Of a stretch of DNA of 64,000 bases, positions 1-8,352 are shown one piece after another. Position numbers and translations under genes: made by a program. The DNA lies in contig NZ_JALNUI010000002.1 in the NCBI RefSeq assembly GCF_026544205.1, positions 124,001 to 188,000 of the forward strand, written 5' to 3'. How positions within the stretch are numbered: the stretch's first letter is position 1; each line of letters opens with the position of its first letter. Origin of the DNA: Curtobacterium sp. GC_Cur_3. Its GTDB lineage: Bacteria > Actinomycetota > Actinomycetes > Actinomycetales > Microbacteriaceae. The notes beneath the pieces are model-generated. The model did not search any database. It was not told the DNA's origin and saw only the letters and a list, made by a program, of their open reading frames with translations.

Positions 1-513
1 GGGGTCGTCAACGTCGTCTTCACCGGGGTCGGCATGGCCCTCGTCGACCGGGTCGGTCGCCGTCCGATGCTGCTCGTGGGTGCCATCGGGATGACGGTGT
101 CCCTCGGGGCCCTCGCCGTCCTGCTCGCGTTCCCCGTGAACAGCAGCACCGCAGCGCTCTCGCTCATCTGCCTCGCCGTGTACATCGTCGTGTACGCGGT
201 GAGCCCGGGCCTCGTCGCCTACGTCGTGATCTCGGAGATCTTCCCGCTGCACGTGCGGGCCAAGGCGACCGCGGCAGCGACCTTCGTGATCTTCGCCACG
301 AACCTGGTCATCGGCGTCTTCTCGCTCCCGCTGCTCGACTCCATCGGCGCACCGGCCACGATGTCGATCTTCGCGGTCGTGTGCCTGGTGTTCGTCGGCT
401 TCTGCCTGAAGATGCCGGAGACGAAGGGCCGGACGCTCGAGGAGCTCGAGGAGCACTTCCGCACCGGCGGCGCCGCGCGTGCCACCGCCGAGCAGGTCCG
501 TACCGGCGCATGA
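1..513 (+). CDS. MFS sugar porter, C-terminal part
   Basis: The gene begins before the window; the reading frame is open from base 1. About 170 residues are visible: the last five or so hydrophobic membrane segments and the cytoplasmic tail. The tail holds PETKGRTLEELE, the sugar-porter signature found after the last helix of major facilitator sugar importers (GLUT/XylE-like). The protein should import a sugar or polyol by proton symport. Its TGA stop lies just before a DeoR regulator, and a SIS-domain protein and a ROK kinase follow, so it is probably the uptake step of that operon. The substrate cannot be read from this fragment. Confidence 0.9.
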   Translation, partial: GVVNVVFTGVGMALVDRVGRRPMLLVGAIGMTVSLGALAVLLAFPVNSSTAALSLICLAVYIVVYAVSPGLVAYVVISEIFPLHVRAKATAAATFVIFATNLVIGVFSLPLLDSIGAPATMSIFAVVCLVFVGFCLKMPETKGRTLEELEEHFRTGGAARATAEQVRTGA

Positions 514-554
514 CTACGATCGAGGCACCTGCACACCACTCCTGGGGGTCGCCG

Positions 555-1328
555 ATGCCGCAGACACCGGCCGAGCGGCGTCAGGCGATCCTCGACCAGG
601 TACGCGACACCGGGTACGTCCGCGCCGTCGACCTCAGCGCGGCGCTGCACGTGGACTCGTCGACGATCCGGCGCGACATGGAACGCCTCGAGCGGGCGGG
701 CCTGATCCGGCGCATGCACGGCGGGGCGCTCCCCGCGGACCCGGCCGACACGATCGACACCCCCTACGAGGTGCGGCGCTCGCAGCACCTCGCCGAGAAG
801 ACCGCCATCGGGGTCGCCGCGGCGGCCATGGTCACCGACGGCCAGTCCGTCCTCATCGACAACGGCTCCACCGCCTACCAGGTGGCGGCGGCGCTCGGCG
901 ACCACCGCGGCCTCACCGTGGTGACGAACGACCTCATGGTCGCGATGTGTCTCCGGGCGCAGCGCGTGCACCAGGTCCACGTGACCGGGGGCCTGCTGCT
1001 CGACACGGTCTTCACGCTCGTCGGACCGGTCGCGACGCACGCGGTCGAGGGGCTGCACGTCGACTGGGCCTTCCTCGGCGCCGAGGGCGTCGACCCCGAC
1101 GCCGGCATCACCAACATCAACGTCGTCGAGCTGCCCCTGAAGCGGGCGATGATCGGCGCCGCGCAGCACGTCGCCGTGGTCGCCGACAGCTCGAAGCTCG
1201 GCCGGCGCTCACTCGCCACCGTGTGCGCGCTCGACGACGTGGACGCCGTCATCACCGACGACGGTCTCGCGCTCGACGACCGAGCCGCCTACGGGGACGT
1301 GCTCCGCTGCGTGCCCGTGCCGCGCTGA
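555..1328 (+). CDS. DeoR/GlpR family transcriptional regulator
   Basis: This 257-residue protein is a sugar-phosphate-responsive repressor. Residues 5-55 form the DeoR winged helix, with DSSTIRRDMERLERAGL as recognition region and the family hallmark RRMHGGA behind it. The rest is the DeoRC sensor domain, with DNGSTAYQVA as part of the phosphosugar site. I chose ATG 555 because a GGGGG run lies 7 bases upstream; an in-frame ATG at 510 overlaps the stop of the transporter (ATGA) and would add 15 residues. The position between a sugar porter and two sugar enzymes suggests local autoregulation, with the ROK kinase or SIS product as likely effector. Confidence 0.9.
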   Translation: MPQTPAERRQAILDQVRDTGYVRAVDLSAALHVDSSTIRRDMERLERAGLIRRMHGGALPADPADTIDTPYEVRRSQHLAEKTAIGVAAAAMVTDGQSVLIDNGSTAYQVAAALGDHRGLTVVTNDLMVAMCLRAQRVHQVHVTGGLLLDTVFTLVGPVATHAVEGLHVDWAFLGAEGVDPDAGITNINVVELPLKRAMIGAAQHVAVVADSSKLGRRSLATVCALDDVDAVITDDGLALDDRAAYGDVLRCVPVPR

Positions 1329-1387
1329 GCGCTCGTCCGCTCATCCTCCCCAGATCCACCCGTCCCAGAACCAACGAGGGAACCACC

Positions 1388-2437
1388 ATGTCCAACGGCA
1401 CCGCCGAGACCTCCTCCTACATCGACGACATCACCGAGCAGCCGGCCGCGCTCCGACGCCAGGCGGACGCCCCGCTCCCGGCAGCGCTCCGCGACGTCGA
1501 CCTCCGTGACCACGACCGCATCGTCCTGACCGGGATGGGTTCGTCCGACTACGCCGCGGTCCCGATCGAACGGGCGCTCGCCGCGGCGGGCCTGCCCGTC
1601 GTCCGGATCGACGCCGGCCAGCTCCTCGACGTCCCCCAGCGCGTCACGAACCGCACGCTCCTGTGGGCGACGTCGCAGTCGGGGCGGAGCGGCGAGGTCG
1701 CGGCCCTGGCCGACCAGCTCACCGGGTCGTGCCGGCCCGCGCTCACCATCGCCACGACGGACGACACGACGAGCCCGCTCGCCGGCATGGCCGACATCGT
1801 GCTCGAGCTGCACAGCGGTCCAGAGGCCACGGTCAGCACGAAGAGCTACCTCAACACCCTGGCCGCCCAGCACCGCGCCCTCGCCCTGATGACGGGCGGC
1901 TCGGTCGAGGCTGTCGACGAGGAGGTCCGCCGGATCGCGGACGACGTCGCCGCGCTGCTCGACGCGTGGCCCGTCCCCGACGCCCTCGCCGAGCAGGCCT
2001 GGAACGCTCCCCGCGCCCGGTTCGCCTACATCGGGATCGGCGACGACGCGGCGACCGCGCTCACGGGCGCCCTCATCACGAAGGAGTCGAGCAAGGTGCC
2101 GGTCGAGGGCTTCGTCGGCGGCGCGTTCCGCCACGGCCCGTACGAGCTCGCCGGTCCCGGCCTGACCGCCGTGCTGTTCGGTCCGGGCGGTGCGGAGGAC
2201 CCGTTCCTGCCCGGGCTCGCCCGTGACCTGGTCCGCTCCGGCTCGACCGTCCTCACCGTGGGGCCGCGCGCGTACGACGGCACCGAGCTCCTCGCCACGC
2301 CGGACCGGGACAGCGCACTCGCACGGCTCGCGGTCGGGTCCGTCCGCACCCAGCTGCTCACCCTCGCGTTCGCGAAGGCCACCGGCGAGGTCGCCGGGCG
2401 CTTCCGCTTCGGCCAGAAGGTGACGGCCGCACTGTGA
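1388..2437 (+). CDS. SIS-domain sugar isomerase/deaminase-like protein
   Basis: The 349-residue protein has two SIS (sugar isomerase) domains and no glutaminase domain. GMGSSDYAA (about residues 49-57) and SQSGRSGE (96-103) are the phosphosugar-binding Ser/Thr loops of the first domain; KESSKVPVEGF and FRHGP mark the second, as in GlmS, FrlB and AgaS relatives. It likely isomerises, deaminates or deglycates an amino-sugar or fructosamine phosphate in the cytoplasm. A GAGGGA ribosome site precedes ATG 1388. Its stop overlaps the start of the ROK kinase (GTGA), so kinase and SIS enzyme are probably translated together and act in succession. Confidence 0.85.
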   Translation: MSNGTAETSSYIDDITEQPAALRRQADAPLPAALRDVDLRDHDRIVLTGMGSSDYAAVPIERALAAAGLPVVRIDAGQLLDVPQRVTNRTLLWATSQSGRSGEVAALADQLTGSCRPALTIATTDDTTSPLAGMADIVLELHSGPEATVSTKSYLNTLAAQHRALALMTGGSVEAVDEEVRRIADDVAALLDAWPVPDALAEQAWNAPRARFAYIGIGDDAATALTGALITKESSKVPVEGFVGGAFRHGPYELAGPGLTAVLFGPGGAEDPFLPGLARDLVRSGSTVLTVGPRAYDGTELLATPDRDSALARLAVGSVRTQLLTLAFAKATGEVAGRFRFGQKVTAAL

Positions 2438-3357
2438 GCGCCCCGGCCGTCTGCCGCGTCGGCGTCGACCTCGGCGGGACCGGGTCGCGGGTGATCGGCA
2501 TGGTGGACGACGAGGTCGTCGCCGCGGTCGACGTCCCGTCGGCCGAGCTCGGCGCGGGGACCGAGACAGAGCGCGTCGACCGGCTCGCACAGCTCGTCGA
2601 GCGGGTCGTCCCCGCCGGTGCGGACCTGGCAGCGGTCGGCATCGGGGCGAGCGGCCCCGTCGACGTCGCGGCCGGCGTCGTCCACAACAGCGCGACGCTG
2701 CCCTGGTTCACGGGCTTCCCCGTCGTCGACCAGCTCCGTGCCCGGCTCGGCGTGCCCGTCGGCATCGACAACGACGCGGTCGCGGCGGCCTACGGCGAAC
2801 TCCGTGCCGGCGCGGGCACCCAGACCGACCGGCTCCTCATGGTGACCCTCGGAACCGGTGTCGGTGTCGCGATGCTCGTCGACGGCCGACCGCTCCGCGG
2901 TGCCGACGGCGCGCACCCCGAGGGCGGGCACATCCCGATCAGCAGTGACCCCGAGCGCTGCTACTGCGGGCTCACCGGGTGCTTCGAGCAGGCCGCAGCG
3001 CGCAGCACCCTGCAGCGACGGCTCAGCGAGGCCATGGGTGGCGTCGCAGCCGATCGCACCCTGATCGCCGAGGCGATGGCCGCGGCCGAGCACGACGAGC
3101 GGGTGCGAACGGTCTTCCGCGACTACGCGGTCGCCGTCGGCCGCGGACTCGCCGCCCTGCACACGCTCTGGCAGCCGAGGGTCACGGTCCTCGGCGGCAG
3201 CGCGGCGATCTGCCTGCCCCTCATCCGCGAGGACCTGCTCCGGACGCTCGACCGGTCCGAGGACTACCGCGTCGACGTGGACCTGCGCGCAGCGGTGCTC
3301 GGGGACAACGCCGGCGCCATCGGCGCCGCCCTGGCGATCAGCGCGGACGCCCGCTGA
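2434..3357 (+). CDS. ROK family sugar kinase
   Basis: The protein has 307 residues and starts at GTG 2434, overlapping the stop of the SIS gene. VDLGGTGSR (residues 11-19) is the phosphate-binding loop, IDND (111-114) carries the catalytic Asp, LGTGVGVA is the second ATP-binding loop, and GHIPIS with CYCGLTGC (176-183) is the ROK zinc site. It should phosphorylate the hexose or amino sugar brought in by the operon's transporter. No helix-turn-helix precedes the kinase fold, so it is an enzyme and not a ROK repressor. It is the last gene of the operon; a perfect 50-bp palindrome follows. Confidence 0.88.
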   Translation: MSAPAVCRVGVDLGGTGSRVIGMVDDEVVAAVDVPSAELGAGTETERVDRLAQLVERVVPAGADLAAVGIGASGPVDVAAGVVHNSATLPWFTGFPVVDQLRARLGVPVGIDNDAVAAAYGELRAGAGTQTDRLLMVTLGTGVGVAMLVDGRPLRGADGAHPEGGHIPISSDPERCYCGLTGCFEQAAARSTLQRRLSEAMGGVAADRTLIAEAMAAAEHDERVRTVFRDYAVAVGRGLAALHTLWQPRVTVLGGSAAICLPLIREDLLRTLDRSEDYRVDVDLRAAVLGDNAGAIGAALAISADAR

Positions 3358-3382
3358 CCGGGTCGCGTCGACCGTGACCAGA

Positions 3383-3432
3383 TGACGGCCTGGAGGCTCG
3401 TGGCGGGCCCGCCACGAGCCTCCAGGCCGTCA
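3383..3432. repeat. Family A palindrome, likely bidirectional terminator
   Basis: This is a perfect 50-bp palindrome (25 + 25 bases, no spacer) with the centre between 3407 and 3408. Each arm contains GCCTGGAGGCTCGTGGCGGG. It sits 26 bases after the ROK kinase and 39 bases before the end of the convergent gene, the expected place for a shared terminator. There is no T tract. The GGAGGCT/AGCCTCC core recurs at seven other gene ends in the window, so it is also a dispersed repeat. Confidence 0.85.
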
Positions 3433-3471
3433 CTGGCCGGCCGATCCGTGTGTCGGGGCCAGACCGATGGG

Positions 3472-3846
3472 TCAGTCCGTGCGTCCGACCAGCCGCCGGA
3501 GGAACTTCCCGACCGCGGTGCGCCGTGGCCGCCACCCGTGGGCGCGGAGCACCTCGTTCACCGGCTTCGAGATCCACAGGGAGTTGAACGTGTACGACCC
3601 GGACGCGCTCCCGGAGGTCCTGGCCGACGTCTTCGTGAGCCGGGTGTACTCGCCCGTCTCGGGCAGCAGCCGCACGACGTACCGGTAGGTGAACCGCTCG
3701 CGGCCGGTCGCTCCTGCCCAGCCGGCGACGACGGCCCCGTCCTCGAGGACGACCGAGAAGGGGTGCTCAGTCGCGTGGTCCAGGGCCAGCAGCGCGGCCT
3801 GCACCTCGGCCTCGGAGGACGGTCGATCGGCGGGCAACGTGGTCAT
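3472..3846 (-). CDS. conserved hypothetical protein
   Basis: I do not recognise this 124-residue protein. It is soluble, with no signal peptide or membrane segment. A mixed alpha/beta middle part (FSVVLEDGAVVAGW, RYVVRLLPETGEYTRLT) is followed by a basic C-terminus (RPRRTAVGKFLRRLVGRTD) that could contact membrane or nucleic acid. It is convergent with the ROK kinase and divergent from a TetR gene 107 bases away, so the TetR protein might control it. Codon use is typical of the window. Confidence 0.65.
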   Translation of the reverse strand: MTTLPADRPSSEAEVQAALLALDHATEHPFSVVLEDGAVVAGWAGATGRERFTYRYVVRLLPETGEYTRLTKTSARTSGSASGSYTFNSLWISKPVNEVLRAHGWRPRRTAVGKFLRRLVGRTD

Positions 3847-3878
3847 GGAGGCACGCTACCAAGGGCCGACGCTTCCTC

Positions 3879-3892
3879 TCCGGACGGCCGGA
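3879..3892. promoter_or_regulatory. candidate operator between divergent genes
   Basis: TCCGG-ACGG-CCGGA is an inverted repeat in the 107-base divergent region between the hypothetical gene (start 3846) and the TetR gene (start 3954). Position and symmetry fit a TetR-type operator. The motif is short and GC-rich, so chance is possible. Confidence 0.3.
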
Positions 3893-3953
3893 AAGCGCGT
3901 TCCCCTCCTTCTGGGGCTGGCTCGTCGGCGGTCCCGAGCGGTGGGATCGGTGT

Positions 3954-4592
3954 ATGCACACGCACGAACTTGACGCCCCCGCCGGAGACACGGAGTCGAT
4001 GCGATCGCGCATCGTCGCCGGGATGATGCAGTCGCTGCGCACCCGGCCACTGCACGAGGTCACCGTCGAGAGCGTCGCCCGCGAGGCCGACACCACCCCC
4101 GAGACCGTCGAGGCCGTGTTCCCGAGCTGGGACGGCCTGCTCCTCGCCACGATCGACCACTGGAACGAGCAGCGCACCGGCCCGCTGATGGGCATCGCCG
4201 AGCAGCACGGCACGATCCGGTTCCTGCGCGCCATCGTGACGTCGAACATCGCCGACCCGTCGCTGATGCGCTTCCTGACCTCGACGCTGAACATCGCCGC
4301 CGCGCCCGACCACCCGCTCGCGCCGATGCTGCACATGCGGTGGCGTCGGTTCCACGCCTTCGTGCAGCGTGCCCTCGAGCGCGACGTCCAGCTCGGCCGG
4401 GAGCCCGGCACGATGGAGCCGGCTCGCGGTTCTGAGCAGCTCCTCGCCACGTACGAAGGACTGCAGCTGCAGTCGATGGTGCGGCCGGACATGGACCTGC
4501 TCGAGGCCTACGACCGCGCCGTCACCCGGCTGCGCGAGGGCTGGGCCCGCGAGTACGTCGCCCCCGTCTGGGACCTCGAGCTCGCGAGCTGA
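3954..4592 (+). CDS. TetR/AcrR family regulator
   Basis: This 212-residue protein has an N-terminal helix-turn-helix (residues about 15-60: MRSRIVAGMMQSL...VTVESVAREADTTPETVEAVF) followed by an all-helical ligand-binding domain, the TetR layout. The recognition helix differs from the common VSxxTLYxHF form (TTPETVEAVFPSW), so it is a divergent member. No strong ribosome site precedes ATG 3954. It is divergent from the hypothetical gene at 3472-3846, with a candidate operator between them. The ligand is unknown. Confidence 0.8.
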   Translation: MHTHELDAPAGDTESMRSRIVAGMMQSLRTRPLHEVTVESVAREADTTPETVEAVFPSWDGLLLATIDHWNEQRTGPLMGIAEQHGTIRFLRAIVTSNIADPSLMRFLTSTLNIAAAPDHPLAPMLHMRWRRFHAFVQRALERDVQLGREPGTMEPARGSEQLLATYEGLQLQSMVRPDMDLLEAYDRAVTRLREGWAREYVAPVWDLELAS

Positions 4593-4613
4593 GCCCGCCG
4601 GCGTCGGCGCGGG

Positions 4614-4913
4614 TCAGCTCTGGTCGATGTCGAACACGACCACGTGCTGGCTGCCGGCGCCGATGAACTGGCCGACGGGCTGGTGCGACGGGTGCGGCAG
4701 GTAGGCCGCCAGGGACTCCCGGTCGCGGAACTCGACCACGAGCATCCAGTCGAAGTCGCCCTCTTTCCCCTCGGTGCTCACGCTCGACCCTGACTGCACG
4801 GAGAGCACCCCCTCGATCTTGGTCAGGTGCTCCCGCGCGAGCGAGTCGGCCTCGACGGACCGGTCCCCGTCGGCGTTCCACTGGACCAGGACCACGTGCG
4901 TCACTCCGGACAT
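4614..4913 (-). CDS. Dabb family (stress-responsive A/B barrel) protein
   Basis: The 99-residue protein starts VTHVVLVQWNADGD and has the dimeric ferredoxin-like fold pattern of the Dabb family: a hydrophobic first strand, a helix (ADSLAREHLTKIEGV), and strands DFDWMLVVEFRD and QHVVVFDID, with the typical HPSHQPV segment. Such proteins are small cytoplasmic dimers, some acting as monooxygenases or cyclases; the substrate is not predictable. I chose ATG 4913, preceded by GGAGGAGA, over an in-frame ATG at 4967. It lies downstream of a TetR gene on the same strand, with 78 bases between. Confidence 0.8.
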   Translation of the reverse strand: MSGVTHVVLVQWNADGDRSVEADSLAREHLTKIEGVLSVQSGSSVSTEGKEGDFDWMLVVEFRDRESLAAYLPHPSHQPVGQFIGAGSQHVVVFDIDQS

Positions 4914-4991
4914 CGAGTTCTCCTCCACCGGTCGTCCGCCCTGGACGACGTGTTCGCAGCATGCCACTGTGCCCGCGTCGGCACCACCAGG

Positions 4992-5645
4992 TCAGTGGCG
5001 CCGCATGACCGCCCGCCAGATCTGGTTCGGCCGGAGCGGCGGCCCGGCGAGCGGGTCCCGCACCCCCTCGGGAGCGCGGAACCCATCCAGCAGCAGGCCC
5101 ACCCAGCGTCGATGCAGTTCGGGTGCCACGTCGCCGAAGGCCTCGATGGTCCGGGCCATCGAGAGCTGCAGCACGGCGACGTCCTCGAGTGCAGCGTCGG
5201 CGCGGACGCTGCCGTCGTCCTGTGCGGCGTGGAAGAGGGTCTCGACGCCGGTCTGGATCTCCGCCCGCAGCGCGAGCAGGGTCGGGGCGCCGGTGAACCG
5301 CGTGGTCATGAGCTCGCTGTAGCCCTCGCGACGCGCCTCGATGTCGGCGGTGCGCCGGACGAAGGTCGCGAAGCCGTCCCAGGGCTCACGCGCCGCCAGG
5401 TCCGTGCAGGCGCGCACCAGGTCGAGGACCTCCTGGAGCGGCTCGCGCAGGACGGCTTCCCACAGGGCTGCCCGCCGCGGGAAGTGTCGGTAGAGGGTCG
5501 CGTTGCCGACCCCCGCCGCCGCCGCGATCGGTTCCAGCGGTGCGCCGAGACCGCGTTCCGCGAACGCCGTCCGGGCGGCGTCCACGATCGCCGCGCGGTT
5601 CCGCATGGCGTCCTTCCGCGGTGGTCGTCCGGCGGTGTCGCTCAC
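4992..5645 (-). CDS. TetR/AcrR family regulator
   Basis: This 217-residue regulator has the classical TetR domain at residues about 12-60: RNRAAIVDAARTAFAERG, then PIAAAAGVGNATLYRHFPRR as helix-turn-helix. The C-terminal helical domain resembles those of small-molecule-sensing repressors. It is divergent from a DoxX gene, and the region between them holds a 42-bp nested dyad that I read as its operator. It probably represses itself and the DoxX gene; the inducer is unknown. Confidence 0.9.
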   Translation of the reverse strand: MSDTAGRPPRKDAMRNRAAIVDAARTAFAERGLGAPLEPIAAAAGVGNATLYRHFPRRAALWEAVLREPLQEVLDLVRACTDLAAREPWDGFATFVRRTADIEARREGYSELMTTRFTGAPTLLALRAEIQTGVETLFHAAQDDGSVRADAALEDVAVLQLSMARTIEAFGDVAPELHRRWVGLLLDGFRAPEGVRDPLAGPPLRPNQIWRAVMRRH

Positions 5646-5675
5646 GATCGGAGTGTACGACGCCGGACCGGGAAT

Positions 5676-5717
5676 ACGGACGGCGGTGTCCGGTTTGAAC
5701 CGGGGAGTACCGTCCGT
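5676..5717. promoter_or_regulatory. nested dyad operator between tetR and doxX genes
   Basis: The inner palindrome CCGGTT-TG-AACCGG (5690-5703) is enclosed by an outer inverted repeat, ACGGACGG (5676-5683) and CCGTCCGT (5710-5717). Both are centred at 5696.5, with 6-base spacers on each side. The site lies 31 bases from the TetR start and 33 bases from the DoxX start. Concentric symmetry of this size fits cooperative binding of two TetR dimers. Confidence 0.65.
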
Positions 5718-5749
5718 TTCACTGCAGCACCGATCCCACTGGAGTCACC

Positions 5750-6097
5750 ATGCACATCGCCGCCGTCGTCCTCTCCCTCCTGCTCGCTGTCGCCATGCTC
5801 GGCTCCGGGGTGATGAAGCTGCTGGGCACCAAGCAGATGATCGAGAACATGCGCGTGGTCAACGTGTCCGTGCCGCAGATGCGCGTCCTCGGCGTGCTCG
5901 AGGTCCTCGCCACGATCGGACTGGTCGTCGGCCTGTGGGTCCCCGCGATCGGCATCGCCGCCGCGATCGGCGCGGTCGTCTACTTCGCCGGCGCGGTCAT
6001 CGCGCACGTGCGGGCACACGAGAAGAACCTGCAGCCCGCAGCGGTGCTGCTCGTGCTGGCGGTCGCGACCCTGGTCGTCCTGCTCCTCGCGCGCTGA
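5750..6097 (+). CDS. DoxX family membrane protein
   Basis: The 115-residue protein consists of four hydrophobic segments with the DoxX hallmark near the start (LGSGVMKLLGTKQMIENM) and VLGVLEVLATIGLVVGL in the second helix. DoxX-like proteins are small inner-membrane proteins, some linked to quinone or thiol redox stress. It is divergent from the TetR gene at 4992-5645 across a strong dyad, so it is the likely regulated target. Confidence 0.88.
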   Translation: MHIAAVVLSLLLAVAMLGSGVMKLLGTKQMIENMRVVNVSVPQMRVLGVLEVLATIGLVVGLWVPAIGIAAAIGAVVYFAGAVIAHVRAHEKNLQPAAVLLVLAVATLVVLLLAR

Positions 6098-6132
6098 ACG
6101 GGACAGCCCGGCATCCGTGTCAGGATCGATCA

Positions 6133-6888
6133 GTGAGCACCAGGGAGAACGACGCGGCTGCAGGACCGACGGGCCCGACCGTCCCGTCGGTCGTGGTGAT
6201 CGCCGCCATGGCCGAGGAAGCCGCAGCGTTCGCCGCCTTCGCCACCGATCCTCCTGCGGAGCCCGTCGGCGGCGCACCCTGGTTCGTCACCGTGAACGGA
6301 GCGGACGTGGCCCTGGTGCGGAGCGGGATCGGGTTCACGAACGCGACGATCGCCGCTGCCCGCTGCTTCCACCTGTTCGGGTCAGCGGTCCCGATGATCA
6401 GCATCGGTTCCGCCGGCGGGCTCGCGACGGACGTCGAGCTCGGTGACGTCGTCGTCGGCCGGGACTACGTGAACCTCAACGCGGATGCGACGGTCTTCGG
6501 CTACCGGATCGGGCAGGTGCCCGGGATGCCCGAGCGCTACGCGGCCGACCCGCACCTGGTGGACCACGCCCTCGGCGCCGAGGTCCCGTTCCGCGTCCGA
6601 CCGCACGTCATCGGCTCGAGCGAGGTGTTCGTGGCGGACCAGCGCGCTCGGGCCCTGCGGGAGGTCTTCCCGGACGTCGGCGCGGTCGACATGGAGTCCG
6701 CGGCGATCGCGCAGTTCGCCCATGTCCACGACGTCCCGTTCGTCTCGGTTCGCGGCATCAGCGACCTCTGTGCGCCGACGGGGGACCAGTTCCGGGCCCA
6801 CCTCGACGATGCTTCCGACCGCGCGGCACGCGTGGCGGTCAGCCTGGTGACGGCATGCCACCGCGCGATGGCGTCAGCTGCCGACTAG
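6133..6888 (+). CDS. MTA/SAH nucleosidase-like phosphorylase superfamily protein
   Basis: The 251-residue protein belongs to the PNP_UDP_1 superfamily. VVVIAAMAEEAAAF opens the fold, ISIGSAGGLATDVELGDVVV is the phosphate/ribose loop, VDMESAAIAQFA carries the conserved Met-Glu that holds the ribose, and RGISD contributes the catalytic Asp. This pattern fits 5'-methylthioadenosine/S-adenosylhomocysteine nucleosidase (recycling of SAM by-products), though other nucleoside substrates are possible. GTG 6133 has AGGA 8 bases upstream. Its stop shares the bases CTAG with the stop of the convergent MFS gene. Confidence 0.82.
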   Translation: MSTRENDAAAGPTGPTVPSVVVIAAMAEEAAAFAAFATDPPAEPVGGAPWFVTVNGADVALVRSGIGFTNATIAAARCFHLFGSAVPMISIGSAGGLATDVELGDVVVGRDYVNLNADATVFGYRIGQVPGMPERYAADPHLVDHALGAEVPFRVRPHVIGSSEVFVADQRARALREVFPDVGAVDMESAAIAQFAHVHDVPFVSVRGISDLCAPTGDQFRAHLDDASDRAARVAVSLVTACHRAMASAAD

Positions 6889-8114
6889 GCGACCGGCGTC
6901 GAGGCCGTCGGCGTCGGGTCCACGACCTCGGCGTCCGCGACCTGCGGCACGGCACTCGAGCGCCGCAGCCCCAGCCCGACCAGCACGACAGCGCCGACCA
7001 CGGCGATCCCGGCCGACAGCCAGAAGTCCCCGGCGATGCCGACGGTGCTGACGGCCACGCCGCCCAGGACCGAACCCGCGGCGATGGCGAGCTGGATCGT
7101 GGTGACGAACAGGGCGAGCCCGGTCTCGGAGCCGCCGGGGGAGGCCGTCGACATCCACGTCTGCATCCCGAGCGGGAGTGCGCCCCAGACCAGGCCCCAC
7201 ACGACCAGCAGGGCGAAGACGCCGACGACCGAGTGCGCCAGGAGCGGGAGCGCGACGACGGCGGCGGCGAGGACGAACTTCGACGCCCCGATCGTGCCGA
7301 GGACACTGCGGTTCAGGGTGAACCCGGCGGCGAAGTTGCCGACGATCCCGGCCACACCGAACACCAGCAGCGCGAGGGTCACCGTGTCCGGGCCGACCCC
7401 GACGAGCTGCTGGAGGAACGGCGCGACGTACGTGTAGGCGGCGAACTGCGCGGCGAAGACGAACGCGGCGGCGATGAGCCCGACACGCGCCCGAGGGACC
7501 CGGAGCAGTGCGCCGAGCGTGCTGAAGCGCACCCGCTGCACGGCCGGGATGCTCGGCAGCATCACCAGCTGCAGTACGAGGGCCACGACGCCGAGCGCGC
7601 CACCGATGACGAACCCGAGACGCCAGCTGCCGATCGACGACACGAACGCACCGAGCGGCAGGCTCACCACGGTGGCGACGGAGACGCCGGCGGTGATGAA
7701 GGACGTCGCGCGGATCGTGGCGGAGGGCTTGACGAGCCTCCCGGCGATGCCGGCGCCGATCGCCCAGAAGCCGCCGATGCCGACCCCGAGGAGCATGCGT
7801 GCGACGAGCAGGATGCCGAAGGACGGGGCGATGGCCGCAAGGCCGTCGGCGACCACGAGCAGGACGGTCAGGGCGACGAGGACGACCCGGCGGTCGAGCT
7901 GCGAGGTGGCGACGGTGACGACCGGGGCCGCGACGGCTCCGACCAGTCCGGTGGCGACCACCATGAGGCCAGCGGTGCCGATCGGCACGTCGAGGTCGGT
8001 GGCGATGGCGGGCAGGAGCCCGATGGGCAGGAACTCGGAGAGCACCAGGACGAAGGACCCGAGTGCGACGGAGACCACGCTGAGCCACCCGCGGCGCTCT
8101 GCTGACGATGTCAT
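6885..8114 (-). CDS. MFS efflux transporter (AraJ/DHA1-like)
   Basis: The 409-residue protein has about twelve membrane segments. LSEFLPIGLLPAIATDLDVP in helix 1 and LTVLLVVADGLAAIAPSFGILLVAR in the following segments are typical of DHA1 drug:H+ antiporters such as AraJ and YdhP. It likely exports small toxic molecules or sugars. The gene is convergent with the nucleosidase; the two stop codons overlap in the palindrome CTAG (6885-6888). No clear ribosome site precedes ATG 8114. A regulator is not adjacent. Confidence 0.88.
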   Translation of the reverse strand: MTSSAERRGWLSVVSVALGSFVLVLSEFLPIGLLPAIATDLDVPIGTAGLMVVATGLVGAVAAPVVTVATSQLDRRVVLVALTVLLVVADGLAAIAPSFGILLVARMLLGVGIGGFWAIGAGIAGRLVKPSATIRATSFITAGVSVATVVSLPLGAFVSSIGSWRLGFVIGGALGVVALVLQLVMLPSIPAVQRVRFSTLGALLRVPRARVGLIAAAFVFAAQFAAYTYVAPFLQQLVGVGPDTVTLALLVFGVAGIVGNFAAGFTLNRSVLGTIGASKFVLAAAVVALPLLAHSVVGVFALLVVWGLVWGALPLGMQTWMSTASPGGSETGLALFVTTIQLAIAAGSVLGGVAVSTVGIAGDFWLSAGIAVVGAVVLVGLGLRRSSAVPQVADAEVVDPTPTASTPVA

Positions 8115-8209
8115 GGCCAGTGCAAAGCCGAGGGCGTCTCGTCCATTCCCGTGTGTCGGCGGTGTTCTGCGGGACCGGTTCTCCGGGACGTGGGAGTTCC
8201 GATCGCGCC

Positions 8210-8259
8210 CTGACGGATCTGGTTCGCGATCGTCGGGTTCCTCCGACCGGATCCGTCAG
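8210..8259. terminator. inverted repeat downstream of DHFR-like gene
   Basis: CTGACGGATCTGGT (8210-8223) and ACCGGATCCGTCAG (8246-8259) pair with one mismatch around a 22-base loop. The repeat lies in the 238-base gap between the DHFR-like gene and the MFS gene, both on the minus strand, so it may end the DHFR-like transcript. The remainder of the gap shows no gene. Confidence 0.45.
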
Positions 8260-8352
8260 CGCCCGTTTCGAATTCGACCCGGGGGCGTGGGCGTGCGCCC
8301 GCGCTCGGGCCATGGGCTCGGGCGGACGCGGCTCGGAGCAGTCCGTTGCGGA

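Noticed and set aside
219-1169. Long minus-strand open frames opposite the DeoR and SIS genes
   Set aside because: They are shadow frames of GC-rich coding DNA: Arg/Gly/Ala-rich, no known motifs, and opposed to well-supported genes.
6855-8105. Long plus-strand open frame opposite the MFS gene
   Set aside because: Its product is a Glu/Asp/Arg/Gly-rich sequence typical of antisense translation of a membrane protein gene.
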